The notes under the pieces are model-generated. The model did not search any database. It was not told the DNA's origin and was given only the letters and a program-made list of their open reading frames with translations. Positions 25,205 through 34,972 of a stretch of 64,000 nt of DNA are shown in pieces. The stretch comes from an uncultured Steroidobacter sp. Its GTDB lineage: Bacteria; Pseudomonadota; Gammaproteobacteria; Steroidobacterales; Steroidobacteraceae. The position numbers were made by a program, and so were the translations under genes. The DNA is taken from contig NZ_CALFXI010000061.1 of assembly GCF_937958065.1 (NCBI RefSeq), forward strand, positions 62,001 to 126,000, given 5' to 3'. The first letter of the stretch is position 1; every line of letters starts with the position of its first letter.

Positions 25205-25765
25205 ATGCGGCACATTCCCAATGCACTGTGCATCCTGCGCATGCTGCTGGTCGTGCCCATCGCCTGGCTGCTGAACGCCGGCGAATACAAACTCACGTTG
25301 TGGGTGTTCGCGTTCGCCGGCTTCACCGATGGACTCGACGGCTTTCTCGCCAAGCGCTGCGGCTGGATGTCGGAGCTCGGCAAGGTGCTCGATCCGCTCG
25401 CCGACAAGATTCTGCTGGTCAGCGTCTTCATCATTCTCGCAGTGCTCGACATCGTGCCCGTGTGGCTCGCGGCGACGGCGGTAGTACGCGACGTAACGAT
25501 CACCGCCGGCGCGATCGGCTACAACGTGCTGTACGGTTATCCGCATGGCAACCCGACTGTCATCAGCAAGATCAACACGCTGTGCCAGATCCTGTATCTG
25601 CTGCTGGCGGTCGCGGCGAAAGCGGGTGAGTGGCAGCCCGATACCGCGTTGCTGATTCTCGGCGCGCTGGTGTTCGTGACGACGGTGGTCAGCGGTATCG
25701 ACTATGTCGTCACCTGGTCGCGCAAGGCGGTGCATGCCAGCCGTCAGCAACGCGGGCTCACCTGA
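25205..25765 (+). CDS. CDP-alcohol phosphatidyltransferase (PgsA-like)
   Basis: A 186-residue inner-membrane enzyme. The family motif D-G-x2-A-R-x8-G-x3-D-x3-D is present as Asp45, Gly46, Ala49, Lys50, Gly59, Asp63 and Asp67, with Lys in place of Arg. The three aspartates that bind metal are intact. It most likely transfers a phosphatidyl group to glycerol phosphate or a similar alcohol. The ATG at 25205 matches family N-termini (MRHIPNALCILRM). It lies 28 bp after the DUF2066 gene and 2 bp before hda. Whether this is the main PgsA or a paralogue cannot be told. Confidence 0.85.
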   Translation: MRHIPNALCILRMLLVVPIAWLLNAGEYKLTLWVFAFAGFTDGLDGFLAKRCGWMSELGKVLDPLADKILLVSVFIILAVLDIVPVWLAATAVVRDVTITAGAIGYNVLYGYPHGNPTVISKINTLCQILYLLLAVAAKAGEWQPDTALLILGALVFVTTVVSGIDYVVTWSRKAVHASRQQRGLT

Positions 25766-25767
25766 TC

Positions 25768-26484
25768 ATGCAGTCGACGCAGTTGTCGTTGGGCATTCGC
25801 TTGCCGGACAGCTCGGTGTTCGAGAGCTATCACGCCGGCCGCAATCGGCCGGTGGTCGATGCACTGCTCGCATTGCAGGGAGGCGAGCGGGCACGCGCTC
25901 CCACGTGCACGTGGATTCATGGTGCGCCCGGCACGGGCAAGACGCATCTGTTGCAAGCTGTCTGTGCTCGCGCCACTCGCGACGGGCAGACCGCCGCCTA
26001 CTTGCCGCTGCCCGAAGTGATCAAGCTCGGCGAAGAGCTGCTGGCCGGTTTCGGTGAACTTTCCATCGTTTGTCTGGACGATGCGCAAGTGCTCGCCGGG
26101 CGCGAGCAGTGGGAGCGCGCTTTGTTTCGTTTGCATGTCGAGCTGGACGAGCGGGGCGGGAAGTTGCTCGTCGCCGGCACGGCGCCACCGGCCGCGCTGC
26201 CTTTCAAATTGCGCGATCTGGGCTCGCGCCTGAATGGCGGCCTGGTGCTGACTCTGCAACCGTTGGACGAGCCGGAGCAGATCGCAGCGTTGCGTTTGCG
26301 GGCGCAACTGCGCGGTCTGGAACTGCCCGACGAGACCGCGCACTTCATGCTGCGACGGCTGCCGCGCGACATGACGCATCTGTATGCGGTGCTCGATGAG
26401 CTCGACGCGGCGTCACTGGTGGCGCAACGCCGCCTGACCGTGCGCTTCGTGAAAGAAGTCCTCGAGCGTCGTCTCTCTCGTTAA
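25768..26484 (+). CDS. hda: DnaA regulatory inactivator Hda
   Basis: A 238-residue AAA+ protein related to DnaA domain III. With the DNA-loaded sliding clamp it stimulates hydrolysis of DnaA-bound ATP, preventing re-initiation. The N-terminus carries the clamp-binding QLSLGI at residues 5-10, followed by Walker A GAPGTGKT at 52-59 and Walker B IVCLDD at 100-105. The ATG at 25768 places the clamp motif exactly where Hda has it and is 2 bp after the phosphatidyltransferase stop. The stop codon shares a palindromic TTAA with the stop of the converging gene. Confidence 0.94.
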   Translation: MQSTQLSLGIRLPDSSVFESYHAGRNRPVVDALLALQGGERARAPTCTWIHGAPGTGKTHLLQAVCARATRDGQTAAYLPLPEVIKLGEELLAGFGELSIVCLDDAQVLAGREQWERALFRLHVELDERGGKLLVAGTAPPAALPFKLRDLGSRLNGGLVLTLQPLDEPEQIAALRLRAQLRGLELPDETAHFMLRRLPRDMTHLYAVLDELDAASLVAQRRLTVRFVKEVLERRLSR

Positions 26485-26843
26485 CGGGCCCGATCCTCGC
26501 CGCGCGTCAGGCGTAGATAGGCGATCAACAGAACAAACAACAGGAACGCGACGATCAGGCACACGCCGGCCCAAGCGCGCCCGGCGGGATTGGCGACCGC
26601 TTCGGTGATCGCCACGATCAGAAACGGCGTGACCGCCAGCGACATCCAGGCGTAGGTGCGCCGATGGCCCGCCCACAGGCGCGGCAGCGCGATCAACAAA
26701 GGCAATGTCAGTACCACGATCAGCACCGCGTCGGCGATGGAAAAACCGGTCTGCACACGCCAGGCGATCAGCGTCGCGATCAGGATGCCGATGGTCGAAA
26801 CGACCACGATGCGCGTCCGCGCGATCAGGGCTTGATTGATCAA
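26481..26843 (-). CDS. DUF2069-like small membrane protein
   Basis: About 120 residues with four predicted helices (IVVVSTIGILIATLIAW, ADAVLIVVLTLPLLIALPRLW, TYAWMSLAVTPFLIVAITEAV, AGVCLIVAFLLFVLLIAYLRL), as in DUF2069 proteins that are often encoded after wrbA. The start is uncertain: I propose the TTG at 26843, just past the wrbA stop; the in-frame alternative at 26957 would put 38 unlikely residues inside wrbA. Function unknown. It converges with hda and the two stop codons overlap. Confidence 0.7.
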   Translation of the reverse strand: MINQALIARTRIVVVSTIGILIATLIAWRVQTGFSIADAVLIVVLTLPLLIALPRLWAGHRRTYAWMSLAVTPFLIVAITEAVANPAGRAWAGVCLIVAFLLFVLLIAYLRLTRGEDRAR

Positions 26844-26853
26844 GATCGTGCGC

Positions 26854-27444
26854 TCAACGGGACAAACGGACCGCGAGCTCGGCGACTCGCTTGCCGAGCA
26901 GTGCAGCCAGCAGCCGTTCGTCGTCGGTGAGCTTGCCCGCGGCGAGGCCGGCGACATGACTGGCGCCGTACGGCGAACCGCCGGAGCGAGTGTGCGTGAG
27001 CGCCGGTTCGGTGTAAGGCAACCCGACGATATACATGCCGTGATGGATCAACGGCATCATCATGCTGAGCAGCGTCGTTTCCTGGCCGCCATGCATGGTC
27101 TGCGTGGAAGTGAACACTGCGGCCGGTTTGTTGGCGAGCGCGCCGCTGGCCCACAACGCGCTGGTGCCGTCCAGAAAATACTTCAGCGGCGCAGCCATGT
27201 TGCCGAATCGTGTCGGACTGCCCAACACCAAACCGTCACATTCACGCAGGTCCTCGTGCGTGGCGAACGGCGGCCCTTCGCTCGGCACCGGCGGCTCCGG
27301 TTGCTCGATCACCGTGGTGACTTGCGGAACCGTGCGCAATCTGGCCGTTGCGCCGGGTACCGACTCGATGCCCCGGCACACTTGCCGGGCCAGCTCGGCA
27401 GTCGTGCCTTTGCGTGAATAAAACAAAACCAGGATTTCAGCCAT
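26854..27444 (-). CDS. wrbA: WrbA-like NAD(P)H:quinone oxidoreductase (flavodoxin fold)
   Basis: A 196-residue FMN protein of the WrbA family, which reduces quinones by two electrons and limits oxidative stress. The FMN phosphate loop is YSRKGTTAELA, and the flavin-binding segments SPTRFGNMAAPLKYFLDGT and STQTMHGGQETTLLSM match WrbA. It is cytoplasmic. It probably forms a two-gene unit with the downstream DUF2069-like membrane protein. WrbA proper versus a close paralogue cannot be separated by eye. Confidence 0.9.
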   Translation of the reverse strand: MAEILVLFYSRKGTTAELARQVCRGIESVPGATARLRTVPQVTTVIEQPEPPVPSEGPPFATHEDLRECDGLVLGSPTRFGNMAAPLKYFLDGTSALWASGALANKPAAVFTSTQTMHGGQETTLLSMMMPLIHHGMYIVGLPYTEPALTHTRSGGSPYGASHVAGLAAGKLTDDERLLAALLGKRVAELAVRLSR

Positions 27445-27590
27445 GCGCGCGATTGCTCCGAAAAGGCTTCGCTGCGCGCGTCATGTGGGTGGAATGCAAC
27501 GCGAGCCACGCAGTCGAGGCGCGTGCATTGTATTCAGGTGCTCCTTGACGGTGTAGATTGCGATTGCTACGGTCGATTGAAAAAATCGCC

Positions 27591-27917
27591 ATGGTAAGTC
27601 AGTCATTCCTTCGTTGTTTGGCGTTACTCATGCTCGGCATGGGCCTAAGCGTGGGCGTGTCTGGCTGCGCCGGCGCTCCGGTCCAGGAGATGAGCAATGC
27701 CCGCCAGGCCATCAAGGCGGCACGCGAGGCCGCCGGTCCTTCGAGCGCCGCGCCGCCTTCCCTGATCGAAGCCGAGTCCTTGTTGAACAGCGCCGAGGAC
27801 AACCTGCAGAAGCGCGCTTACAAACAAGCCCGCCGGGATGCGATCGCCGCCCGCGGCAAGGCCGCCGAGGCGCTCAGCTCCACCCGTACTGCCGACGATC
27901 GTAACGGCGCCAGCTGA
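27591..27917 (+). CDS. Small DUF4398-like lipoprotein
   Basis: A 108-residue lipoprotein: signal peptide with lipobox VSGC (Cys26), then a short helical body with MSNARQAIKAAREA, IEAESLLNSAEDNL and AYKQARRDAIAARGKAAEAL, the pattern of DUF4398 proteins. It should be anchored to the inner face of the outer membrane; no function is known. The ATG at 27591 puts the signal peptide at the N-terminus; an upstream TTG would lengthen it by 11 residues. It is 25 bp upstream of the acylphosphatase start. Confidence 0.78.
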   Translation: MVSQSFLRCLALLMLGMGLSVGVSGCAGAPVQEMSNARQAIKAAREAAGPSSAAPPSLIEAESLLNSAEDNLQKRAYKQARRDAIAARGKAAEALSSTRTADDRNGAS

Positions 27918-27942
27918 TCGGTCTGCGGTTATCATTGCCGCG

Positions 27943-28230
27943 ATGTCGACTCTCATCGCACGACGTTGCTTCGTTTCCGGCCGGGTTCAGGGCGTGTTCT
28001 ATCGCGCCTCCACGCGTCAGAAGGCCACCGAGCTGGGCTGCGCCGGCTATGCACGCAATCTGCCCGACGGGCGGGTGGAAGTGCTGGCAGTCGGTGAGCC
28101 GCAAGCGGTGCAGGGCCTGCTCGACTGGCTCTGGCGCGGCTCGCCTGCTTCGGATGTGAAGCTCGTGGAAGTACAGGAAGTGGTGCTCGAGGAGCTCGAG
28201 GACCTGCCGGTGGGCTTCGCGCAGCGCTGA
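27943..28230 (+). CDS. acyP: Acylphosphatase
   Basis: A 95-residue protein, the usual size for the family, which hydrolyses acyl phosphates such as acetyl phosphate. The active-site loop GRVQGVFYR with Arg21 and the catalytic Asn39 in GYARNLPDGRVEV are both present. The ATG at 27943 gives a normal N-terminus. It ends 5 bp from the end of the converging transglycosylase gene. Confidence 0.94.
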   Translation: MSTLIARRCFVSGRVQGVFYRASTRQKATELGCAGYARNLPDGRVEVLAVGEPQAVQGLLDWLWRGSPASDVKLVEVQEVVLEELEDLPVGFAQR

Positions 28231-28235
28231 GATCG

Positions 28236-28802
28236 CTAGCGGTACTGCCAGCGATCGGCCAGTCTCACCAGCACCAGGTCGGCGTAGTTGCGACGCCCGA
28301 CACTGCCGTTGTAGCGCGCCAGCGCCTTGGTGTAGTCGCCCTTCTCCCGCTCCAGGTAGAACTTCAGGATGGTGCAGCCCATGCGCACGTTCTGCGGGAT
28401 GCGCACCAGTTCCTGGTTGGTCATGCCGAGTTGATTGGGCCAGAACGGCATCACCTGCATCAGCCCGACCGCGCCCGCCGAGGACACCGCCCAGCGATCG
28501 AAGCGGCTTTCGACGTCGATGACGGCCATCACCAGGCCGGGCGGCAACTGCAGACGGCGCGCTTCGCAGAACACGTGATGCAGGATCTGCTCGCGTTCCG
28601 TCTCGTCCTTCACCAGCTTGAGCAGCTTCGGCTCCATGGCCGCGCGCCACACCTTCTTTTCGAATTCGTCTTCGAAGCAGGGCGCCTCGGCGAGGGTCTT
28701 CTGCAGGAATCGGCCGAGCGCAGGATCCTGCTGCCGATCGGCCAGAGCGGGCAGGGCAAGCAGACTCAACAGTGTCAGGAACAGGCAGCGCAGTGCAGTC
28801 AC
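28236..28802 (-). CDS. Lytic transglycosylase (SLT domain)
   Basis: A 188-residue exported protein: signal peptide (about residues 1-21), then a lysozyme-like SLT domain. The catalytic Glu98 lies in VIDVESRFDRWAVSSAGAVGLMQVMP-type sequence, with the later ALARYNGSVG motif. It would cleave peptidoglycan to anhydromuropeptides in the periplasm. The small size resembles the transglycosylases linked to type II or IV secretion or general wall remodelling. It is divergent from pssA. Confidence 0.88.
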   Translation of the reverse strand: MTALRCLFLTLLSLLALPALADRQQDPALGRFLQKTLAEAPCFEDEFEKKVWRAAMEPKLLKLVKDETEREQILHHVFCEARRLQLPPGLVMAVIDVESRFDRWAVSSAGAVGLMQVMPFWPNQLGMTNQELVRIPQNVRMGCTILKFYLEREKGDYTKALARYNGSVGRRNYADLVLVRLADRWQYR

Positions 28803-29048
28803 TCTTCGACCGTGTATGTTGTGCGCGTTGCGGGCCGCACAATATCATGCGCGCAAACAGCGATAGATCGAGCGCGTCACACCCGCCAGCCGTTCGTCGA
28901 TTCAGGGAAAGGCGGAACCTGACGCGTGTCGGCACATTCATCCAGCATCCGCCGTTCCGAGGACCGGTGCCGGGCAGGATGCCCGAATGCAGCGGACACA
29001 TGGCCCCGTGCCTGACGGACTCGCCTCAACAGGACTGCCCGAAAACAC

Positions 29049-29843
29049 ATGAGTGCCGAATATCACAATAGCGACGTCGAGCAGCCGGCCGAGAGCCAGC
29101 GGCCGAGCCGGGGCGTGTACTGGTTGCCCAACCTGTTCACCACCGGCACGCTATTCGGCGGCTTCTACGCGATCGTGGCGGCCATCGACGGCAATTTCTC
29201 CAACGCCGGCATCGCCATTTTCGTGGCCATGATCGCCGACGGCCTGGATGGCCGCGTCGCGCGCTGGACCAACACCCAGAGCGACTTCGGCAAGGAGTAC
29301 GACAGTCTTTGCGACATGGTCGCCTTCGGCCTCGCCCCGGCCATCGTCGTGTACCAGTGGGGCATCGAGCGCATCTACGGCTACGGCAAGTTCTGGGGCC
29401 GCTTCGGCTGGCTGGCCTGCTTCTTCTTTGCGGTCGCGGCGGCGCTGCGCCTGGCCCGCTTCAATGCTCGCGCCGCCAGCGCCGACAAGCGCTACTTCGA
29501 AGGGCTGCCGAGCCCGTCGGCGGCGGCCACGGTCGCCAGTTTCATCTGGCTGGTCAGCGAATTTCCCGTCACCGGCCTGCCGGCGCTGGCGCTGGCGTTC
29601 AGCATCACCATCTGCAGCGGCGCGCTGATGGTCAGCAAGTTCTCCTACTGGAGCGGCAAGGAACTGAACATGCGGGGCCGCATCCCCTGGGTGTACGCCG
29701 CGCTGATCCCATTGATTTATGTGCTCATCTCGCTCGCGCCGGTCTCGTTGTTCACCTTGTTCGGGCTGTACGCGGCGTCCGCGCCGCTGCACTGGGTGTG
29801 GCGGAAACTGACTCGGAAGAAGCGGGTCGCGGAAAGCCCCTGA
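29049..29843 (+). CDS. pssA: CDP-diacylglycerol-serine O-phosphatidyltransferase
   Basis: A 264-residue multi-pass membrane enzyme of the Bacillus-type (not E. coli-type) PssA family. The CDP-alcohol motif is complete: Asp67-Gly68, Ala71-Arg72, Gly81, Asp85, Asp89, with WTNTQSDFGKEYDSLCD in the middle. FGLAPAIVVYQWG and RLARFN are further family hallmarks. It makes phosphatidylserine, the precursor of phosphatidylethanolamine. The preceding 246 bp contain a small hairpin near 28975-28989 but no gene. Confidence 0.92.
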   Translation: MSAEYHNSDVEQPAESQRPSRGVYWLPNLFTTGTLFGGFYAIVAAIDGNFSNAGIAIFVAMIADGLDGRVARWTNTQSDFGKEYDSLCDMVAFGLAPAIVVYQWGIERIYGYGKFWGRFGWLACFFFAVAAALRLARFNARAASADKRYFEGLPSPSAAATVASFIWLVSEFPVTGLPALALAFSITICSGALMVSKFSYWSGKELNMRGRIPWVYAALIPLIYVLISLAPVSLFTLFGLYAASAPLHWVWRKLTRKKRVAESP

Positions 29844-29915
29844 GGATTGCCGATGGTCTCGCGGGGCCGGGGCCGGTAAGCTTCCCCCATAACCATCTAC
29901 AGCGCATCGTTCCGC

Positions 29916-30686
29916 ATGGACTCCCGCCGCCTTGCCTACCTGAAGGCACTCGAAATCGACGTCTGGGAACGTCGAGACGGCAGCGCGCGCCTGGCGGTTG
30001 CGCCAGTGGAGGCGGTCGCCGCCCCGATGGTCTCGGCTCCAGTGCTGAGTGCCGTGCCCGAGCCGGCGGTCGAGTCGAAAGTCGTCGCTCCCGGCGATGA
30101 TGCCGGTGTGTCGAAGCTGGGTTGGGACGAGCTTGCAACCGCGGTGCTCTCGTGCACGAAGTGCCCGTTGCACGCCACGCGCACCAATGGCGTCTTCGGG
30201 GTCGGCAATCGCAGCGCCCGTTGGATGATCATCGGTGAGGCCCCCGGGGCGGACGAAGACCGCCAGGGCGAGCCGTTCGTGGGGCGCGCCGGCCAGTTGC
30301 TGAACGCCATGCTGAAGGCGGTCGGCCTGGCCAGGGAACAGGTGTTCATTGCCAACATTCTGAAATCGCGACCGCCCAACAACCGCGACCCCAAGCCCGA
30401 AGAAGTGCGCGCCTGCCTTCCTTATCTGTATCGACAGATCGAGCTGGTGAATCCGGCGCTGATCCTGTGCGTCGGGCGCATCGCCGCGCAGACCCTGCTC
30501 GATGTCGACACGCCGATCGGCAAGCTGCGCGGCGTCGTGCATAGAATTGCAACCAACCGGCCGATGGTGGTCACCTATCACCCGGCTTACCTGTTACGCA
30601 GTCCGGTGGAGAAGCGCAAATCATGGGCCGATCTGTTATTGGCCATGCGTACCTACGAGACGTTGCAAAGTGGGGCAATGGCGTGA
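29916..30686 (+). CDS. Uracil-DNA glycosylase, family 4 ([4Fe-4S])
   Basis: A 256-residue DNA repair enzyme. Motif A GEAPGADEDRQGEPFVGRAG (107-126) and motif B HPAYLLR (222-228) identify a family 4 or 5 UDG; the GEAPGxxED form with Gln after Arg matches family 4. Cys80, Cys83, Cys167 and Cys185 have the spacing of the iron-sulfur ligands. Residues 20-65 form an Ala/Val/Pro-rich linker, an extension compared with archaeal members. It excises uracil from DNA. It overlaps rimI as GTGA. Confidence 0.92.
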   Translation: MDSRRLAYLKALEIDVWERRDGSARLAVAPVEAVAAPMVSAPVLSAVPEPAVESKVVAPGDDAGVSKLGWDELATAVLSCTKCPLHATRTNGVFGVGNRSARWMIIGEAPGADEDRQGEPFVGRAGQLLNAMLKAVGLAREQVFIANILKSRPPNNRDPKPEEVRACLPYLYRQIELVNPALILCVGRIAAQTLLDVDTPIGKLRGVVHRIATNRPMVVTYHPAYLLRSPVEKRKSWADLLLAMRTYETLQSGAMA

Positions 30687-31168
30687 GCGCCGAAATCGAC
30701 CGTAGCGCGCTGTATCAAGCGGTCCGCTTCCGGCCGATGACGCTGGTCGATGTTCCCGCGGTGGTGACGGTCGAGCGCGCTTCGTACCTGTTTCCCTGGA
30801 GCGAAGGCGTGTTTCGCGACTGCGTGCGCGTGGGCTATTTGTGCCGGGTGGTCGAGTTCGAAGGCCAGGTGGCCGGTTACGGCATCATGTCCTATGGCGC
30901 CGGCGAAGCTCACATTCTGAACATCTGCATTCGTAACGATCTGCGCGGTGCCGGTATCGGCCGGCGTTTGATGGATTTCCTGCTCGGCCGCGCCCGCGAA
31001 GCCGAGATGCAGGACGTGTTCCTCGAAGTACGCCCGTCCAATCCGGTCGCCATCAAGCTGTACGAGTCGCTGGGTTTCGTCAAAGTCGGCGTCCGCAAAG
31101 CTTATTACCAGGCCGCGGGCGGCCGCGAAGACGCGCTGGTGTACAAGCGCGTGCTGAGCAATCCCTGA
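30683..31168 (+). CDS. rimI: Ribosomal protein S18 alanine N-acetyltransferase
   Basis: A 161-residue GNAT-fold acetyltransferase. The acetyl-CoA loop is RNDLRGAGIGRRLM, and the C-terminal family signature LEVRPSNPVAIKLYESLGFVKVG-type segment is that of RimI. It acetylates the N-terminus of ribosomal protein S18 in E. coli. I chose the GTG at 30683, which overlaps the UDG stop (GTGA) and gives MSAEIDRSALYQAVRFRPMT; starting earlier would place about 20 residues inside the UDG gene. Confidence 0.9.
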   Translation: MSAEIDRSALYQAVRFRPMTLVDVPAVVTVERASYLFPWSEGVFRDCVRVGYLCRVVEFEGQVAGYGIMSYGAGEAHILNICIRNDLRGAGIGRRLMDFLLGRAREAEMQDVFLEVRPSNPVAIKLYESLGFVKVGVRKAYYQAAGGREDALVYKRVLSNP

Positions 31169-31273
31169 ATCGCCGACCCGGGTCATTGCCCGTCCTTGTG
31201 ACCCAGGCCCGGCTTTGCCGGCGGGGCGTGTGTATCGTCGAAAGCCGACACGGATCACAGGCGGACGGGCTCG

Positions 31274-32008
31274 ATGCACGCTCTCGCTGCTCCAGAAAAA
31301 CAACCGGCCCTGCTGGGCACGGCGCGCACTCTGCTGATCATGCTGATCGCCGCCGATGTGGCGTTCATCGTGCTGCACGTGATCTACGTCGAGACCGGAC
31401 TGCTGCGGGGCCGGCCGTTTTCGCTGGAAGCCGACAATGGCGTGCCGGAAGCCTATCAATACGTCAAACAATTCTGGGTCGCGCTGTGCATGCTCGGCCT
31501 GTTCCGCCGCACGCGCGAGCTGAGTTATATCGGTGTGGCCGTGGTCTTCACCTTCCTGCTGCTGGACGACGCGTTCCAGTTTCACGAGCATTTCGGTAAG
31601 TGGCTGGCTGCGCAGTATTCGCTGCCGGTGGCCTTCGGCCTGCGTCCGGACGACATTGGCGAACTGCTGTTCGCCGCCTTGGTGGGCGGCGTGACCGCGC
31701 TGTTGATCGGCTTCGGCTACTGGCGGGGCGGGCCGGATGCACGCATCGTGACGCGCGACATCTCCGTCCTCATTCTGTTGCTTGCCGGGCTCGGCGTGGG
31801 CGTGGATGTCATCCATGTCGTCAGCTATTACAAGGCGCCGCTGCTGGCCCAGTTCCTGCTGATGCTGGAGGACGGCGGCGAGATGCTGGTGGTGAGCGTG
31901 ACCGCGGCCTACACGTTCAATGTCCTGATTCACGGAGGGCGTGCGCCCGTGGACTTGTGGGATATCATGCGCAACTTTGCCAGCCAACGCTTGCTCCGCC
32001 GCGCCTGA
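31274..32008 (+). CDS. Multi-pass membrane protein with conserved-looking Asp/His set, function unknown
   Basis: A 244-residue protein with about six predicted helices, starting with RTLLIMLIAADVAFIVLHVIY. Polar residues unusual for a membrane core occur in LLLDDAFQFHEHFGK, VGVDVIHVVSYY and LEDGGEML. Their pairing of Asp, Glu and His suggests a possible metal or catalytic site, but I do not recognise the family. It lies 40 bp upstream of prfC on the same strand. Confidence 0.65.
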   Translation: MHALAAPEKQPALLGTARTLLIMLIAADVAFIVLHVIYVETGLLRGRPFSLEADNGVPEAYQYVKQFWVALCMLGLFRRTRELSYIGVAVVFTFLLLDDAFQFHEHFGKWLAAQYSLPVAFGLRPDDIGELLFAALVGGVTALLIGFGYWRGGPDARIVTRDISVLILLLAGLGVGVDVIHVVSYYKAPLLAQFLLMLEDGGEMLVVSVTAAYTFNVLIHGGRAPVDLWDIMRNFASQRLLRRA

Positions 32009-32048
32009 CACCGTCCGTAGGTGGTCCGCGCGTCGGTGCGGAACCACC

Positions 32049-33662
<1,614 letters not shown>

Positions 33663-33676
33663 CCAATCAGGCAGAC

Positions 33677-34972
33677 ATGAAGTCACCGCTCATCACCAAG
33701 AAAGTGTTCGCCTGGGCGCTCTACGACTGGGCGAACTCGTCCTTTGCGACCACGGTGATGGTCGTGTTCTTCCCGCTGTTCTTCAAACAGTTCCTGACGC
33801 CGGACCAGGACGCGACCACCAGCACCTTCTGGCTGGGCATCGCCAACGGCGTGTCGAGCTTCGTGCTGGCCATCATGGCGCCGTGGCTGGGGGCCTTGGC
33901 GGACCGGGGCGGCAAGCATCTGCGCTTCCTCGCGGCATTCACTGCGATCGGTGTGATTCCGACCGCGATGCTGGCGTTCGTTGGCGTCGGCGACTGGCAG
34001 GCCGCGGCGGTGTTGTTCGCGATCGCCTCGTTGGGCTTCTGGGGCGGGTTGATTTTCTACGACTCGATGCTGGTGACGGTCGCGCCGGCCGATCGGCTCG
34101 ATTCGGTCTCGGGCTTCGGTTACGCGATGGGCTATCTCGGTGGCGCGCTGTTGCTCACCGTCAACGTGCTGATGTTTGCGAAGCCGGCCCTGTTCGGTCT
34201 GGCCAGCCCCGAAGCGGCGATTCGCGCCTCGTTTGTTTCGGTCGCTGTGTGGTGGACACTGTTTGCGATTCCGCTCTTCAAATCGTACCCGCGGACCGCG
34301 GAGCGTGCGCCGGTCGCCGCAGGCAGTGCGTTGCGTGAAGGCTTCCATGAGTTGCTGCGGACGTTCAAGGACGTCCGCAGGTATCGCCCGGTGATTTTGT
34401 TCCTGCTCGCCTACTGGATGTATATCGACGGCGTGAACACCATCATGAAGATGGCGGTGGATTACGGCCTGGCGCTCGGCTTCCCCGCAGACAGCCTGAT
34501 CTCCGGCATCCTGATGATCCAGTTCATCGGCTTCCCGGCAACGCTGCTGTTTGGCGCGCTCGGCGATCGCATCAGCCCGCTGGTGGGCATTTTCGTCGGC
34601 ATCGGCGTGTACGCCGCCGTGACCTTCTATGCCGTGTTCATGACCACCGTGGCCGAGTTTTACGTGATGGCCGCCGCCATCGGCTGCGTGCAGGGCGCAA
34701 CGCAGGCAATGAGTCGCTCGTACTACGGACGTTTGATTCCGCCGGAGCGTGCCGGCGAGTTCTACGGCTTCTACAACATGATGGGCAAATTTGCCGCGGT
34801 GCTCGGCCCGCTGCTGATGGCCTTCACGGCGTTGCTCACTGGCAATTCACGGATGGCGATTCTGTCGGTGGCTGTCTTGTTCGCTGGCGGCGCCATCGTG
34901 CTGGTCATCGCCGCACGCGCGACTCGTGGCGTCACGCCTCCAGCTGGTTTACCAGAAACTTCAGCCGGCTGA
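33677..34972 (+). CDS. MFS transporter, UMF1/Atg22-like family
   Basis: A 431-residue polytopic membrane protein with about 12 helices. The N-terminal ALYDWANSSFATTV is the signature of the UMF1/Atg22-like major facilitator group, whose yeast relative exports vacuolar amino acids; bacterial substrates are unknown. GATQAMSRSYYGRLIPPERAGEFYGFYN is another family feature. It starts 14 bp after prfC and its last 41 bp overlap the end of the converging transglutaminase gene, so both ends code on both strands. Confidence 0.85.
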   Translation: MKSPLITKKVFAWALYDWANSSFATTVMVVFFPLFFKQFLTPDQDATTSTFWLGIANGVSSFVLAIMAPWLGALADRGGKHLRFLAAFTAIGVIPTAMLAFVGVGDWQAAAVLFAIASLGFWGGLIFYDSMLVTVAPADRLDSVSGFGYAMGYLGGALLLTVNVLMFAKPALFGLASPEAAIRASFVSVAVWWTLFAIPLFKSYPRTAERAPVAAGSALREGFHELLRTFKDVRRYRPVILFLLAYWMYIDGVNTIMKMAVDYGLALGFPADSLISGILMIQFIGFPATLLFGALGDRISPLVGIFVGIGVYAAVTFYAVFMTTVAEFYVMAAAIGCVQGATQAMSRSYYGRLIPPERAGEFYGFYNMMGKFAAVLGPLLMAFTALLTGNSRMAILSVAVLFAGGAIVLVIAARATRGVTPPAGLPETSAG

